From Paenibacillus sp. PL91 (GTDB lineage Bacteria > Bacillota > Bacilli > Paenibacillales > Paenibacillaceae), in NCBI RefSeq assembly GCF_012935325.2, contig NZ_JABBYG020000005.1, forward strand, positions 248,001-312,000: a DNA stretch of 64,000 nucleotides, given 5' to 3'. The notes under the pieces are model-generated. The model saw nothing but the letters and a program-made list of their open reading frames with translations. It searched no databases and was not told the origin of the DNA. The position numbers and the translations under genes were made by a program. This document shows, piece after piece, positions 36,078 to 44,312 of the stretch. Position 1 is the stretch's first letter, and each line of letters opens with the position of its first letter.

Positions 36078-36890
36078 TTAGCGGTTGGCTATAGTGGACA
36101 AAAAGTTGTCAACGATATGGTTGAACTCACTCGGCGCATCCACGTTTGCACAGTGACCTGCCTGGGGCATGAGCACCAATTGGGAATGCCTTTCTAAATC
36201 ATGAAGCTCCCTTGCGGCGTCTTGAATAAGTTTAAGATCATGTTCTCCAACTACGATCAGGAGCGGGTAAGGCATCGGAGTATCCTTTTTGATAAAAAAA
36301 GCATTCATACCGGCCATAGCGGAAAAGGATTTTCGAGTAAAATGCTGCACGCCTTTGGCAAATGCGGCGCGGCCTTGCTCGGTGTGGCATGATGCTGAAG
36401 CTAAATAAGCTCTAAATTTGTTCATCGAAAATAAAATATATTTGATCCATTTGAGCCCTTCGCTTCGCTGCTTCTTCAATACGCGCTCGTTCGCCTTGTG
36501 TATCGAATAACCTCCTACGATGATTACTGATTTTACCCGATCCGGATAACGGTCAGCAAACGCTTGCGCGACAAGCGATCCCATGGAGACACTTATAATA
36601 TGGCAGTCTGCAAGGTCGTTTTCCAACAAAAGCTGGTTTATGATTTCAGGCATATCCGTTAGGGTGACTTTAGTGCCGCTGACTTGATTTTCCCCGTGTC
36701 CTGGCATATCCAATGTAATAACTCGATAACTCCTCTGAAAATAAACCGTTTGTTCCTCAAAAATGTGATGGTCCGTAAATGCGGGATGCAGCATCAGGAT
36801 CGTTTCTTTTTCCTTATCTCCTGAGATGTAATAAGTGAATTGTGCGTTTCTGAACGCCAGCTTTTTAGTTATTTGATCGCTCTTCATCAT
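36078..36890 (-). CDS. Alpha/beta-fold hydrolase
   Basis: A 270-residue serine hydrolase. The nucleophile elbow is SVSMGS (Ser102), where the usual first glycine of GxSxG is serine. The acid is probably in VVGEHDLK and the catalytic His in PQAGHCANVDAP. The oxyanion segment HPAFTDHH is near residue 36. Esterase, lipase or C-C hydrolase activity cannot be separated. Its start overlaps the end of the PadR gene by 26 bases, so the two are translationally coupled and the hydrolase is a likely target or partner of that regulator. Confidence 0.88.
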   Translation of the reverse strand: MMKSDQITKKLAFRNAQFTYYISGDKEKETILMLHPAFTDHHIFEEQTVYFQRSYRVITLDMPGHGENQVSGTKVTLTDMPEIINQLLLENDLADCHIISVSMGSLVAQAFADRYPDRVKSVIIVGGYSIHKANERVLKKQRSEGLKWIKYILFSMNKFRAYLASASCHTEQGRAAFAKGVQHFTRKSFSAMAGMNAFFIKKDTPMPYPLLIVVGEHDLKLIQDAARELHDLERHSQLVLMPQAGHCANVDAPSEFNHIVDNFLSTIANR

Positions 36891-37422
36891 CGTCCGCCTC
36901 CAGTTCCGTCATCAGCTCTTTAAACCATGCCAGCATGCTTCGGTGATAAAAGAGTCCCAGATCCAACGTTTTTAGCTGGAATTTGACGACCTGCTTCAGC
37001 TGCTCGGGAACTTCCTTGTGGCTGGATTCCATAGCAGAGGCTTCGAATGCTTGAACGGAAGCTTCAAGATGGGCAATGACTGCTTTGATGATCGTTTGGC
37101 GATCCGCTCTAGTCATAAATCCTAAGAAAAACAATCGCGTCGTCACATCCTGCTCCAAACGATTGGGGGCGATGGAGGAAAGCATCCAATCCATAAAATG
37201 CTGCCTTCCTAGCAGATTTATCGAATAAATCTTTTTTCTTCTTCCATTTTCAACGATTTCCTTGAGATCGACATGCCCATTGCTCTCTAGCTTCTTTAAT
37301 GCGGCTTGAATGCTGCCAAGGCTGGCGCTAAAAAAGGGAGATACTTTTTGCTGCAGCACATTTTTTATATCATATTGTGTCAAATGGCGAATCATAAGAA
37401 GACCCAATATAACAAACTCCAA
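36865..37422 (-). CDS. PadR-family transcriptional regulator
   Basis: A 185-residue PadR repressor. The N-terminal winged helix begins LEFVILGLLMIRHLTQYDIK and includes SLGSIQAALKKLESNGHVDL and an RRKKIYSI wing. The C-terminal Vir_Act_alpha_C-like helical domain completes it. I chose the TTG start at 37422 because AAGGAGG lies 8 bases upstream; a GTG six codons earlier would overlap the ribosome site. It is the first gene of an operon with the alpha/beta hydrolase, and an inverted repeat in its promoter (37464-37478) probably mediates autorepression. Confidence 0.88.
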   Translation of the reverse strand: MEFVILGLLMIRHLTQYDIKNVLQQKVSPFFSASLGSIQAALKKLESNGHVDLKEIVENGRRKKIYSINLLGRQHFMDWMLSSIAPNRLEQDVTTRLFFLGFMTRADRQTIIKAVIAHLEASVQAFEASAMESSHKEVPEQLKQVVKFQLKTLDLGLFYHRSMLAWFKELMTELEADDDEERSNN

Positions 37423-37455
37423 GGCAATGGCCTCCTTCACTAAAATGATACATCG

Positions 37456-37485
37456 ATCTTAACATACCTAATAGGTATATGTGAA
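37456..37485 (-). promoter_or_regulatory. Promoter of the PadR-hydrolase operon with inverted-repeat operator
   Basis: On the minus strand, -35 TTCACA, an 18-base spacer and -10 TAAGAT surround ATACCTATTAGGTAT (37464-37478), a perfect 7-bp inverted repeat with a one-base centre. This is a natural site for the PadR protein. Confidence 0.55.
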
Positions 37486-37716
37486 GAGGTGCAAATATAT
37501 CACTTGTGTTATTGGGCAGGCTTAGCGAGCAAGGAAAGTGTTAATGCAACGGTAATGTCCACAAAGGATCAATCGCGGTTTGATTTCATTAGCACAGTAA
37601 GCCCGATTAATGTACGACGAGTGTTTGTGCTAAAGCTGCTGCTGGGAAGCTTTGGCTTATTTTTTATGCTACTATTGTCCTTAAGATTAGCCATGCAGAA
37701 GGAGCTGGAATGGTCT

Positions 37717-38166
37717 ATGACAACGAATAATGAGGCATCAAATAAAGCTGGAGGGAAATCGGCGGAACAGCTGGAGAAGGGACATCAACAGGTTGTTGCA
37801 TTTTTGAACAAGCTGGAGCATCCCCTCAAGCCGGAGATCGAAGAGGTTCGGAATATCATTTTAAGCGCAAATACAGCGTTAAATGAACACATCAAATGGA
37901 ATGCTCCGAGCTTCCAATTTCAACATGAAGATAGGTTTACGTTTAACCTGCAAGGGAAAGGATTTTTTCGAATTATTTTTCATTCCGGTGCAAAGGTGAA
38001 AGACAATGCCGTTAAGCGTCAATCGTTCAATGATGCGACAGAGCTATTAGAATGGGTCGCGGATGATAGAGCATTCGTGAAATTTACAGATATGGAAGAT
38101 GTACAAGCTAAGAAGGATAAGCTCGTTGAAGTGATTTCGAGGTGGTTGGATCATTCAAGCACTTAG
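37717..38166 (+). CDS. DUF1801/YdhG-type small protein
   Basis: A 149-residue soluble protein of the DUF1801 (YdhG/YjbR-like) family. Family signs are EHIKWNAPSFQF and GFFRIIFHSGAKVKDN with the C-terminal helix region. Its function is not established. I chose ATG 37717, 12 bases after AAGGAG. The frame stays open upstream to 37489, including a hydrophobic stretch, but that part has no ribosome site and no family similarity. It is followed by a VOC gene. Confidence 0.75.
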   Translation: MTTNNEASNKAGGKSAEQLEKGHQQVVAFLNKLEHPLKPEIEEVRNIILSANTALNEHIKWNAPSFQFQHEDRFTFNLQGKGFFRIIFHSGAKVKDNAVKRQSFNDATELLEWVADDRAFVKFTDMEDVQAKKDKLVEVISRWLDHSST

Positions 38167-38280
38167 GTAAATCTGATAAATAGAAAGCAATCTAGAAGAA
38201 ATCATCATAGTTTAGCTATGCTAAAATGAAGGACAAGAACGTACAATATCAACTATTATTCATGTAGAGGAGCGACAACG

Positions 38281-38697
38281 ATGCCTAAACAATTTTGGTT
38301 AAATCTTCCGGTTAAAGACCTTAATCAGTCTAAAGCGTTTTTCAGCGAGCTTGGGTTTACCTTCCATCCGCGTCATCTCAACAGCGAAGACATGGCAGGC
38401 TTGGTTATCGGTGAGGCGAAGGTTATGGTCATGCTTTTTCCGGAAGCTACCTTCAAAAAATTTACTGGCCAAGAGGTTGCAGATACTGCGCTGGGAACCG
38501 AAGTATTGCTCTCTATTGATGCGCAGAGCAAGGAAGAAGTGGATGAGCTAGTTGAAAAGGCGGTAAAGGCAGGCGCAACAGCTTACAGTAAGCCGAAAGA
38601 GCAAGACGGCTGGATGTACGGAGCCGGCTTCGTCGATTTGGATGGCCATCGTTGGAATGTGCTGTATATGGATATGAGCAAGATGCCAAAGGCGTAG
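38281..38697 (+). CDS. VOC-family protein (glyoxalase-like)
   Basis: A 138-residue single VOC domain: the N-terminal FWLNLPVKDLNQSKAFFSEL and C-terminal GFVDLDGHRWNVLYMDM halves hold the usual metal-ligand positions, though metal dependence cannot be judged. It is like the YdcW/PhnB-type family of unknown substrate. It starts after GAGGAGCGACAACG. It stands alone and ends with a strong terminator, beyond which an intergenic repeat array begins. Confidence 0.86.
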   Translation: MPKQFWLNLPVKDLNQSKAFFSELGFTFHPRHLNSEDMAGLVIGEAKVMVMLFPEATFKKFTGQEVADTALGTEVLLSIDAQSKEEVDELVEKAVKAGATAYSKPKEQDGWMYGAGFVDLDGHRWNVLYMDMSKMPKA

Positions 38698-38716
38698 AAG
38701 CTGCCACAACTATCGG

Positions 38717-38768
38717 AAAGGGGCTGTCCCACAAGGTCACAATGACCAAATGGGACAGCCCCTTTTAT
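38717..38768 (+). terminator. Rho-independent terminator after the VOC gene
   Basis: A 15-bp stem AAAGGGGCTGTCCCA/TGGGACAGCCCCTTT is followed by T-rich sequence. Confidence 0.9.
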
Positions 38769-38792
38769 GGGATGAAGAAGATTGACGCTGTT

Positions 38793-39200
38793 AGTCTTGA
38801 AAATAGACGTATTGCGCTGCTACTCCCACCAAATGGTGGCTGGAGCGTCGTTCCAGCAAAATAGAGCTAGAAAGTAGATCTATTATCCTCAATCGTCTAG
38901 AAAATAGACGTATTGCGGCGCTTCCTCCACCAATTAGCGGCAGGAGCGTTGTTTTAGAAATAATAGATCTAGAATGTAGATCTCTTATGCTCAAACGGAC
39001 CAAATACACAAAAATAAGTCTAGAAAATAGACGTATTGCGGCATTACTCCCACCAAATGGTGGCTGGAGTGTCGTTCCAGCAAAAATAGATCTAGAATGT
39101 AGATCTATTTCCTCAAATGGACCATATACCCAAAAATAAGTCTAGAAAATAGACGTATTTTTGCGACGCCTATTCCACCAAATGGTGGGGTGAGCAAATT
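38793..39200. repeat. Tandem array of 3.5 copies of a ~100-123-base hairpin-rich unit
   Basis: The unit begins GTCTAGAAAATAGACGTATT at 38794 (variant), 38895, 39018 and 39140, giving periods of 101, 123 and 122 bases. Each full unit holds three palindromic parts: TCTAGAAAATAGA, CCACCAAATGGTGG (38826-38839 in unit 1) and TAGATCTAGAATGTAGATCTA-like. Unit 4 is cut after the CCACC part. No open frame fits. The copies differ by several substitutions, so the array is not recent or is under drift. Confidence 0.8.
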
Positions 39201-39229
39201 CCAATTCGTGTAGTCAATTGATCTTACTT

Positions 39230-39270
39230 AAAGGAGCCCACGCGTCTTTCCGATGTGGGCTCCTTTATTT
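39230..39270. terminator. Terminator-like hairpin downstream of the repeat array
   Basis: The stem AAAGGAGCCCAC (39230-39241) pairs with GTGGGCTCCTTT, followed by ATTTG. It lies before the ABC transport cluster and may isolate it from read-through. Confidence 0.7.
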
Positions 39271-39343
39271 GTTGTGCCTCCTACAAAGAACAACAGCCCG
39301 CCTAAAAAGAAGCCAAGTTCCGCGCTTGCCGCCTAAAAAAAAC

Positions 39344-39370
39344 ACAAACGAAGCAAAGCGACTCCATTGT
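39344..39370 (+). promoter_or_regulatory. Motif A, shared with motif B upstream of the binding protein gene
   Basis: ACAAACGAAGCAAAGCGACT followed by CCATTGT, ~70 bases upstream of the tautomerase start. It aligns with 41460-41487 at 23 of 28 positions with one gap. It may be a binding site for the cluster's response regulator. Confidence 0.45.
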
Positions 39371-39438
39371 TCAGCCTATCGATTCTTTATAGGATAAAGG
39401 CATAACTCAAAAACAGCTTGGATAGGAGGGCAAAGCCT

Positions 39439-39624
39439 ATGCCGCAAATTTCGATTAAAATGTACGAGGGCCGCACAGACGAGCAGAAGGAAGAGATTAC
39501 CCGGGTTTTCACGCGAGAAATGTCCAGAATTATCGACCGTGAGCCGGAATTCATTCATATCGAATTTAATGAAATTCCAATCGACGAGCATGCGCCTGCA
39601 AATCTGCGCAAGAAAATGGGGTAA
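39439..39624 (+). CDS. 4-oxalocrotonate tautomerase-family protein
   Basis: A 61-residue tautomerase-superfamily protein. After removal of Met, Pro1 is the catalytic base; Arg11 of classic 4-OT is conserved (PQISIKMYEGR), but position 39 is His instead of Arg, so the substrate probably differs. It starts at ATG 39439, 8 bases behind TAGGAGGG, and ends 3 bases before the first ABC permease gene, so it is part of the polyuronate cluster. In that context it could speed the ketonisation of the unsaturated uronate released by the lyases, a role KdgF plays elsewhere. This is inference from position and chemistry. Confidence 0.82.
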   Translation: MPQISIKMYEGRTDEQKEEITRVFTREMSRIIDREPEFIHIEFNEIPIDEHAPANLRKKMG

Positions 39625-39627
39625 ACG

Positions 39628-40533
39628 ATGATGCTCAAGATGCAGTATATGTGGAAATACAAAGCGCTTTATTTGATCTCGATTCCGGGCATTCTGTTCT
39701 TCCTATTGTTCAAATACGTGCCGCTGCTTGGATCGGTTATCGCTTTCCAAAATTACAATCTGTTCGCGGGCTTCAAGGGGAGCCCTTGGGTGGGGCTGGC
39801 GCATTTCAAGCGGATGTTCAGCCACTATGATTTCCTCCGCATTCTTGGCAATACGCTGCTGCTTGGCATCTATGACTTGGTATTTGCTTTCACAGCGCCG
39901 ATCGTGCTTGCGCTCTTGCTGAACGAGGTAAGGCTTGCACTGTACAAGAAGATTGTGCAGACGATCATCTATGCGCCGCATTTTCTTTCGTGGGTAATTG
40001 TAAGCGGTATCTTTGTCGGCGTTCTATCGCCCTCCTCGGGTGTCGTTAACGCGATTATCGGTTGGTTTGGCATTGAGCCGATTTATTTTCTCGGGGAAGA
40101 CTCGTATATCCGCACCATTCTTGTCAGCTCGGGCTTATGGCGCGATGTAGGCTGGGGAACGATCATCTACCTCGCGGCGCTTGCCGGAATTAATCCGGAT
40201 CTGTACGAAGCGGCGGAGATGGACGGGGCCAGCAGATGGAGGCAGACGCTCTCGATTACGCTTCCTGCGCTGCTGCCGGTTATTACGATTTTGTTCCTGC
40301 TGAAGATCGGCGATTTCCTCGACTACGGATTCGAGCGGGTATTCGTTTTCCAAAATCCGCTTAACCTTCAGAACAGTGAAATTCTCGATACTTACATTTA
40401 TAAGGCGGGGCTCAATCAAATGCAGTACAGCTATGCGACGGCAATCGGATTGTTCAAGTCGGTCGTCGGCCTCACACTACTTTCCATCGCCAACTTTGTA
40501 AGCAAAAAAGCGACCGGCGAATCGCTGTATTAA
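39628..40533 (+). CDS. Carbohydrate ABC transporter permease (LplB-type)
   Basis: A 301-residue inner-membrane permease with six predicted membrane helices. The EAA loop, DLYEAAEMDGASRWRQ, contacts the ATPase. Its first helix region ISIPGILFFLLFKYVPLLGS is typical of the LplB/YtcP subgroup that imports oligosaccharides, often uronate-containing, in Paenibacillus and Bacillus. It follows the tautomerase by 3 bases and is 13 bases before the second permease. The missing ATPase is expected to be a shared MsmX-type protein. Confidence 0.94.
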   Translation: MMLKMQYMWKYKALYLISIPGILFFLLFKYVPLLGSVIAFQNYNLFAGFKGSPWVGLAHFKRMFSHYDFLRILGNTLLLGIYDLVFAFTAPIVLALLLNEVRLALYKKIVQTIIYAPHFLSWVIVSGIFVGVLSPSSGVVNAIIGWFGIEPIYFLGEDSYIRTILVSSGLWRDVGWGTIIYLAALAGINPDLYEAAEMDGASRWRQTLSITLPALLPVITILFLLKIGDFLDYGFERVFVFQNPLNLQNSEILDTYIYKAGLNQMQYSYATAIGLFKSVVGLTLLSIANFVSKKATGESLY

Positions 40534-40546
40534 GGAGGGACCGCAG

Positions 40547-41422
40547 ATGATCAGACGCGAATCGATAAGCCGCAAACTATTTCTAGCTTTCAACTATACC
40601 TTCCTTACGCTGCTGGGCTTATTCATGTTCCTGCCGTTCTTGAATGTCATTGCGCAGTCTCTGAGCAGCGCCGGCGCGATCGACCGGGGAGAGGTCATGT
40701 TCTGGCCGGTTGAATTTACGACAAGATATTATGAATATGTATTCGATGATGTTTCCATATGGCGAGCGTTCAGCGTAACGGTGTATATTACGGTGCTTGG
40801 AACGATCATTAATCTAATCATGACAGCATCGCTTGCGTATCCGCTATCCAGACAGGAATATGTCGGCAGAACCTACATTTTGATCTTTGTTCTTATGACG
40901 ATGATATTCAGCGCGCCGCTCATTCCGCAGTTTATTCTTATGCGCGAGGTCGGATTAGTAAATACGCTGTGGGCGCTTATGATTCCGACGGCGATCAGCG
41001 CCTTCAACCTGTTCGTGCTGCGCTCGTTTTTCACCCAAATTCCAACCGAGCTGGTTGATTCCTCGCGAATTGACGGCTGCAGCGAGCTGCGCATTCTATG
41101 GAGCATCATCCTGCCGCTTTCTAAGCCGGCACTCGCAACGGTAGGTATTTTCTACTCGGTGACGAATTGGAACAAGTATATGGATGCCTTGTATTATATT
41201 AATGATGTGAAGAAGTACCCTTTGCAGGTAAAATTAAGACAGCTCCTCATTACGGACGATCTGACGGATACGGGCAACCTCGCGTTCGAGGCGGCATCGC
41301 AATCGGTGCAGGGCGTACAGATGGCCGTCATTTTGGTGGCGACGATTCCAATCATTATGGTGTATCCGTTTCTGCAGCGATACTTCATTAAAGGCATGAT
41401 GATAGGATCGATCAAATCATAA
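40547..41422 (+). CDS. Carbohydrate ABC transporter permease (LplC/YtcP-type)
   Basis: A 291-residue permease partner of the preceding gene with about six membrane helices and the EAA-type loop LVDSSRIDGCSELRI, in which the first positions vary from EAA. The C-terminus ends in the usual cytoplasmic FLQRYFIKGMMIGSIK, typical of MalG-like proteins. It is preceded by AAGGAGGG. A 148-base gap with motif B and a cre-like site separates it from the binding protein gene. Confidence 0.94.
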   Translation: MIRRESISRKLFLAFNYTFLTLLGLFMFLPFLNVIAQSLSSAGAIDRGEVMFWPVEFTTRYYEYVFDDVSIWRAFSVTVYITVLGTIINLIMTASLAYPLSRQEYVGRTYILIFVLMTMIFSAPLIPQFILMREVGLVNTLWALMIPTAISAFNLFVLRSFFTQIPTELVDSSRIDGCSELRILWSIILPLSKPALATVGIFYSVTNWNKYMDALYYINDVKKYPLQVKLRQLLITDDLTDTGNLAFEAASQSVQGVQMAVILVATIPIIMVYPFLQRYFIKGMMIGSIKS

Positions 41423-41459
41423 GGCGGCAAAGCTCAAATGAGCGGATACTAAAAAAAAG

Positions 41460-41532
41460 ACAAACGCAGCCAAACGGAGTCCATTGTGGCACTGTGCGCA
41501 TCAAATCTACAATGGAATTGTAAGCGCTATTT
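41460..41532 (+). promoter_or_regulatory. Motif B and near-consensus cre site before the binding lipoprotein gene
   Basis: Motif B (41460-41487) repeats the sequence of motif A, ending in CCATTGT, with an inverted ACAATGG 21 bases further on. TTGTAAGCGCTATTT (41518-41532) matches the CcpA cre consensus except for one base (T for C). It suggests that the binding protein gene also has its own promoter under pathway and catabolite control. Confidence 0.45.
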
Positions 41533-41570
41533 TATAGAGGGCGTACTATCCAACGAAAAGAGGGGAATCT

Positions 41571-43169
41571 ATGAAAAAGATTTTGGTACGTGCAATGATC
41601 ATAGTTCTAACGCTTGCGGTTATTGCGGGCTGCAGCGGCAATAATGCGGGCAAAGGCAATACCGGCGGCAATGCAAGCGAGAAGCCTTCGACGAATGCGC
41701 CTGGTGAAGAGAAGCCAGCCGAGCCGGTCAAATTTTCTATTTCGATGCGAACGCTAAACGTAGCTTATGTCGAGAAGAACCCGGACATCAACAAAGACAA
41801 ATATGTGCTTGAGCTGGAGAAAATGACAAATTCAGATCTCGACATCCGTCTCATTCCGCATAATGAATATCAAGATAAAATGATTCAGATGTTCGCAACC
41901 AATGACATCCCTGACGTGGTGCAAGGCAGCGGCGGGATTAGCGGCCCTGAGCTTGCGGGCGCTGTAGAGAACGGTGTTTTCCTTCCGCTGAATGACCTCC
42001 TCAAGGAGCATGGTCCGGATTTGCTCAAATTCATTCCCGAGTCTGCTTGGGAGAGAATGACCGACGCGAAGACGGGCAACATTTACGGCATCCCGGAGGT
42101 GCTGACGAATCCTTCGCGCCGGGCGACTTGGATTAGGACGGATTTGCTCAAGAAGGCAGGCAAGGAAATCCCGACGACGGTTGAGGAGACGCTTGACGTG
42201 CTCCGCGCATTTAAGGAGATAGGGGTGGAGCAGCCATTCGCCGGCCGCCAAAACTTCAAGTACGCGGATACGTTCTTCGGCGCCTATGACGTGCTTGGCT
42301 ATTTGAATCAATTTAAAGTGTTCCCAGACGGCCAAGTGAAGCCAAGCTTCTTCGACGTCGACAACATGAAGAAGGCTATCGGCATCTACAAGACGATGCA
42401 TGACGAGGGCTTGATCAGCAAGGAATTCGCAACGATCGAAAGCACCGATTTCAAAAGTATTGTTACGAGCGGCAAAGCAGGCATGTGGTCGATGAATGCG
42501 AATGAGCTGCCGATCTGGGGCGCTCAGCTTAAGCAGAACGTGCCTGACGCGGAGGTTGCCCTTATCCCGTCGCCGGTTGGTCCTGACGGCAAGGGAGGCT
42601 ACGCGCATTACAATCCGGTTACTCGCTCGTTTTACATTAACGCCAAGGCGAAGGATAAAGCAGCTGATATTATTAAATTTTTCAACTGGATGGTCAGCGA
42701 GAAAGCAGAGCTGTTCTTCAGCTTCGGCATTGAGGGCGAGGATTACCAAGTGACAAACGGCGAGCCGGTATTCGAGGTTCCAACGGATACAGCCGGCACG
42801 GACAAAATGCGTTATCTCAACTACTGGCTCTGGATGGTACAGGATACGACCTATAATAAGCGGGTATCCGAGCTATCGGATTCCGGCAAGCAGCTCATAG
42901 ACGCCTTTGACAACATGCTGGCGAATGAAGGCCGCAGAGGGCTCGAATTTGATCCGCGTCTGGATGCGCTCGTTCAATATCCGGATTTGAATCCGAAGTC
43001 CGACGAAATGCCGCCGCTTATTCTGGAGCGTGTACTCAAGATGGTTTACGGAAGAGAGCCGATCGACAATTACGAGAAGCTGCTTGAGGAGTATCTGTCC
43101 AAAGGCGGCAAGGAGATTATCGAGCAGGCGACGGAGCGCTATAAGAGCGGTGAGAGCGCTTTCGAATAA
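41571..43169 (+). CDS. Extracellular solute-binding lipoprotein (oligosaccharide ABC importer)
   Basis: A 532-residue family 1 solute-binding protein of the LplA kind. The lipobox LAVIAGC places the lipid-anchored cysteine at Cys21, after which a Gly/Asn/Pro-rich linker leads into the mature protein. It delivers substrate to the permease pair upstream. The size (~530 residues) is typical of LplA-type proteins rather than MalE-type (~440). It lies between the permeases and the two-component system, which is a usual order in these loci. Confidence 0.94.
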   Translation: MKKILVRAMIIVLTLAVIAGCSGNNAGKGNTGGNASEKPSTNAPGEEKPAEPVKFSISMRTLNVAYVEKNPDINKDKYVLELEKMTNSDLDIRLIPHNEYQDKMIQMFATNDIPDVVQGSGGISGPELAGAVENGVFLPLNDLLKEHGPDLLKFIPESAWERMTDAKTGNIYGIPEVLTNPSRRATWIRTDLLKKAGKEIPTTVEETLDVLRAFKEIGVEQPFAGRQNFKYADTFFGAYDVLGYLNQFKVFPDGQVKPSFFDVDNMKKAIGIYKTMHDEGLISKEFATIESTDFKSIVTSGKAGMWSMNANELPIWGAQLKQNVPDAEVALIPSPVGPDGKGGYAHYNPVTRSFYINAKAKDKAADIIKFFNWMVSEKAELFFSFGIEGEDYQVTNGEPVFEVPTDTAGTDKMRYLNYWLWMVQDTTYNKRVSELSDSGKQLIDAFDNMLANEGRRGLEFDPRLDALVQYPDLNPKSDEMPPLILERVLKMVYGREPIDNYEKLLEEYLSKGGKEIIEQATERYKSGESAFE

Positions 43170-43277
43170 GGTTTACGGGGAGCAGGCTGTTGCTTTACTA
43201 TGAGGATACATGAGGACTCTTCGCAGCTAGCTTAAGAGCTGGCTGCGGGAGCATCCAGTCCGAAGGGGGAAAGCTAC

Positions 43278-44312
43278 ATGCACCGTATACTCGTGGTCGA
43301 CGATGAGCCGATGATTCGCAAAGGGCTCGAGAAGCTTATCCAGCAAGCTGATTCCTCTATCATTCATACCGATACGGCCGAGAACGGCGTAGATGCTTTG
43401 GAGAAAATCCGCAGCAGCAGGCCTACTATCCTATTCACCGATATTCGGATGCCTCGCATGGATGGCCTTGAGCTATGCCAGCGCATGCAGGAGCAGTATG
43501 GCGACATACCGATCGTCGTCGTTTCGGGCTACGGCGATTTTGAATATGCGCAGAAGTGCATGTCATACGGCGTGAAGGAATATTTATTGAAGCCTGTAAC
43601 GAAGGCTGGCGTGCAGGGCGCAGTCAGCAAGCTGCTCGCGGGCCTTGCAGTTAACATTGAGCACGCTTACATTCCGCTGTCCAGCTCAGAACAATGGCTG
43701 GAGCGGCTGGATGAGGCGATCTGGCATTTAAAGGATGAAGCGATTCGAGAAACGACAGAGGAGATGCGCCTTTATTGCGGCTCGCGCCGAATTGACGAGC
43801 GGCAGCAGGAACAGCTGCTGCACGAGCTGTTAGCCAAGCTGGTCAAGCAGATTAATAAGCGCGATGTTTATAAGGTGGAGTGTGAGGAGCTGCTAGCGGA
43901 AGCGTCGCGGCATAGCGGCTTTGAAGGGTTCGAGCAATCGGTACAAGAGCTGATGAAGCTCATTCGCGCAAAGCGCAAGGGTCTTGCGAGGGAGCCTATC
44001 GAGGAAGCGAAGGCGTATATTGAGCGCAACCTCTCCAAGGAGCTGTCCTTGGAGGAAGTTGCCGATATGCTGGGACTCAATGCGTCTTATTTCAGCCAGC
44101 TGTTCAAGCAGATGACCGGCGAGACGTTCGTGCATTACCGGATCAAGCGGCGGATGGAGTTGGCAAAGAAGCTGCTTGCCGCTCCGCATCACAAAATAAC
44201 GGATGTCTCATATGAGGTCGGCTATGCGGACCATCCGCATTTTACGAAGACGTTCAAGAAGTTTACGGGCTATACGCCCTCGGAATACCGGGCGACGCTG
44301 GGGATTGAATGA
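43278..44312 (+). CDS. YesN-type response regulator with AraC DNA-binding domain
   Basis: A 344-residue response regulator. The receiver domain has DDE (8-10), phosphoacceptor Asp55 in FTDIRMPRMDG and the conserved Lys in YLLKPVTK. The C-terminal AraC domain contains LSLEEVADMLGLNASYFSQL and SYEVGYADHPHFTKTFKKFT. It is co-translated with the kinase (stop and start overlap by 4 bases), which lies directly downstream. It is expected to switch on the surrounding transporter and lyase genes when the kinase senses the sugar. Confidence 0.95.
   Translation: MHRILVVDDEPMIRKGLEKLIQQADSSIIHTDTAENGVDALEKIRSSRPTILFTDIRMPRMDGLELCQRMQEQYGDIPIVVVSGYGDFEYAQKCMSYGVKEYLLKPVTKAGVQGAVSKLLAGLAVNIEHAYIPLSSSEQWLERLDEAIWHLKDEAIRETTEEMRLYCGSRRIDERQQEQLLHELLAKLVKQINKRDVYKVECEELLAEASRHSGFEGFEQSVQELMKLIRAKRKGLAREPIEEAKAYIERNLSKELSLEEVADMLGLNASYFSQLFKQMTGETFVHYRIKRRMELAKKLLAAPHHKITDVSYEVGYADHPHFTKTFKKFTGYTPSEYRATLGIE

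Noticed and set aside
37489..37716. N-terminal extension of the DUF1801 protein with one hydrophobic segment
   Set aside because: The frame is open, but there is no ribosome site at the earlier start and no family similarity. The extension is probably non-coding.
38793..39200. CRISPR array at the repeat region
   Set aside because: The units are 100 bases or more, nearly contiguous and self-palindromic with no unique spacers, and no cas genes are nearby.
41832..42749. Long (305-residue) antisense frame inside the binding lipoprotein gene
   Set aside because: It is a mirror of codon bias in the real gene. It is rich in Arg, His and Leu, has no start signal and no domain.
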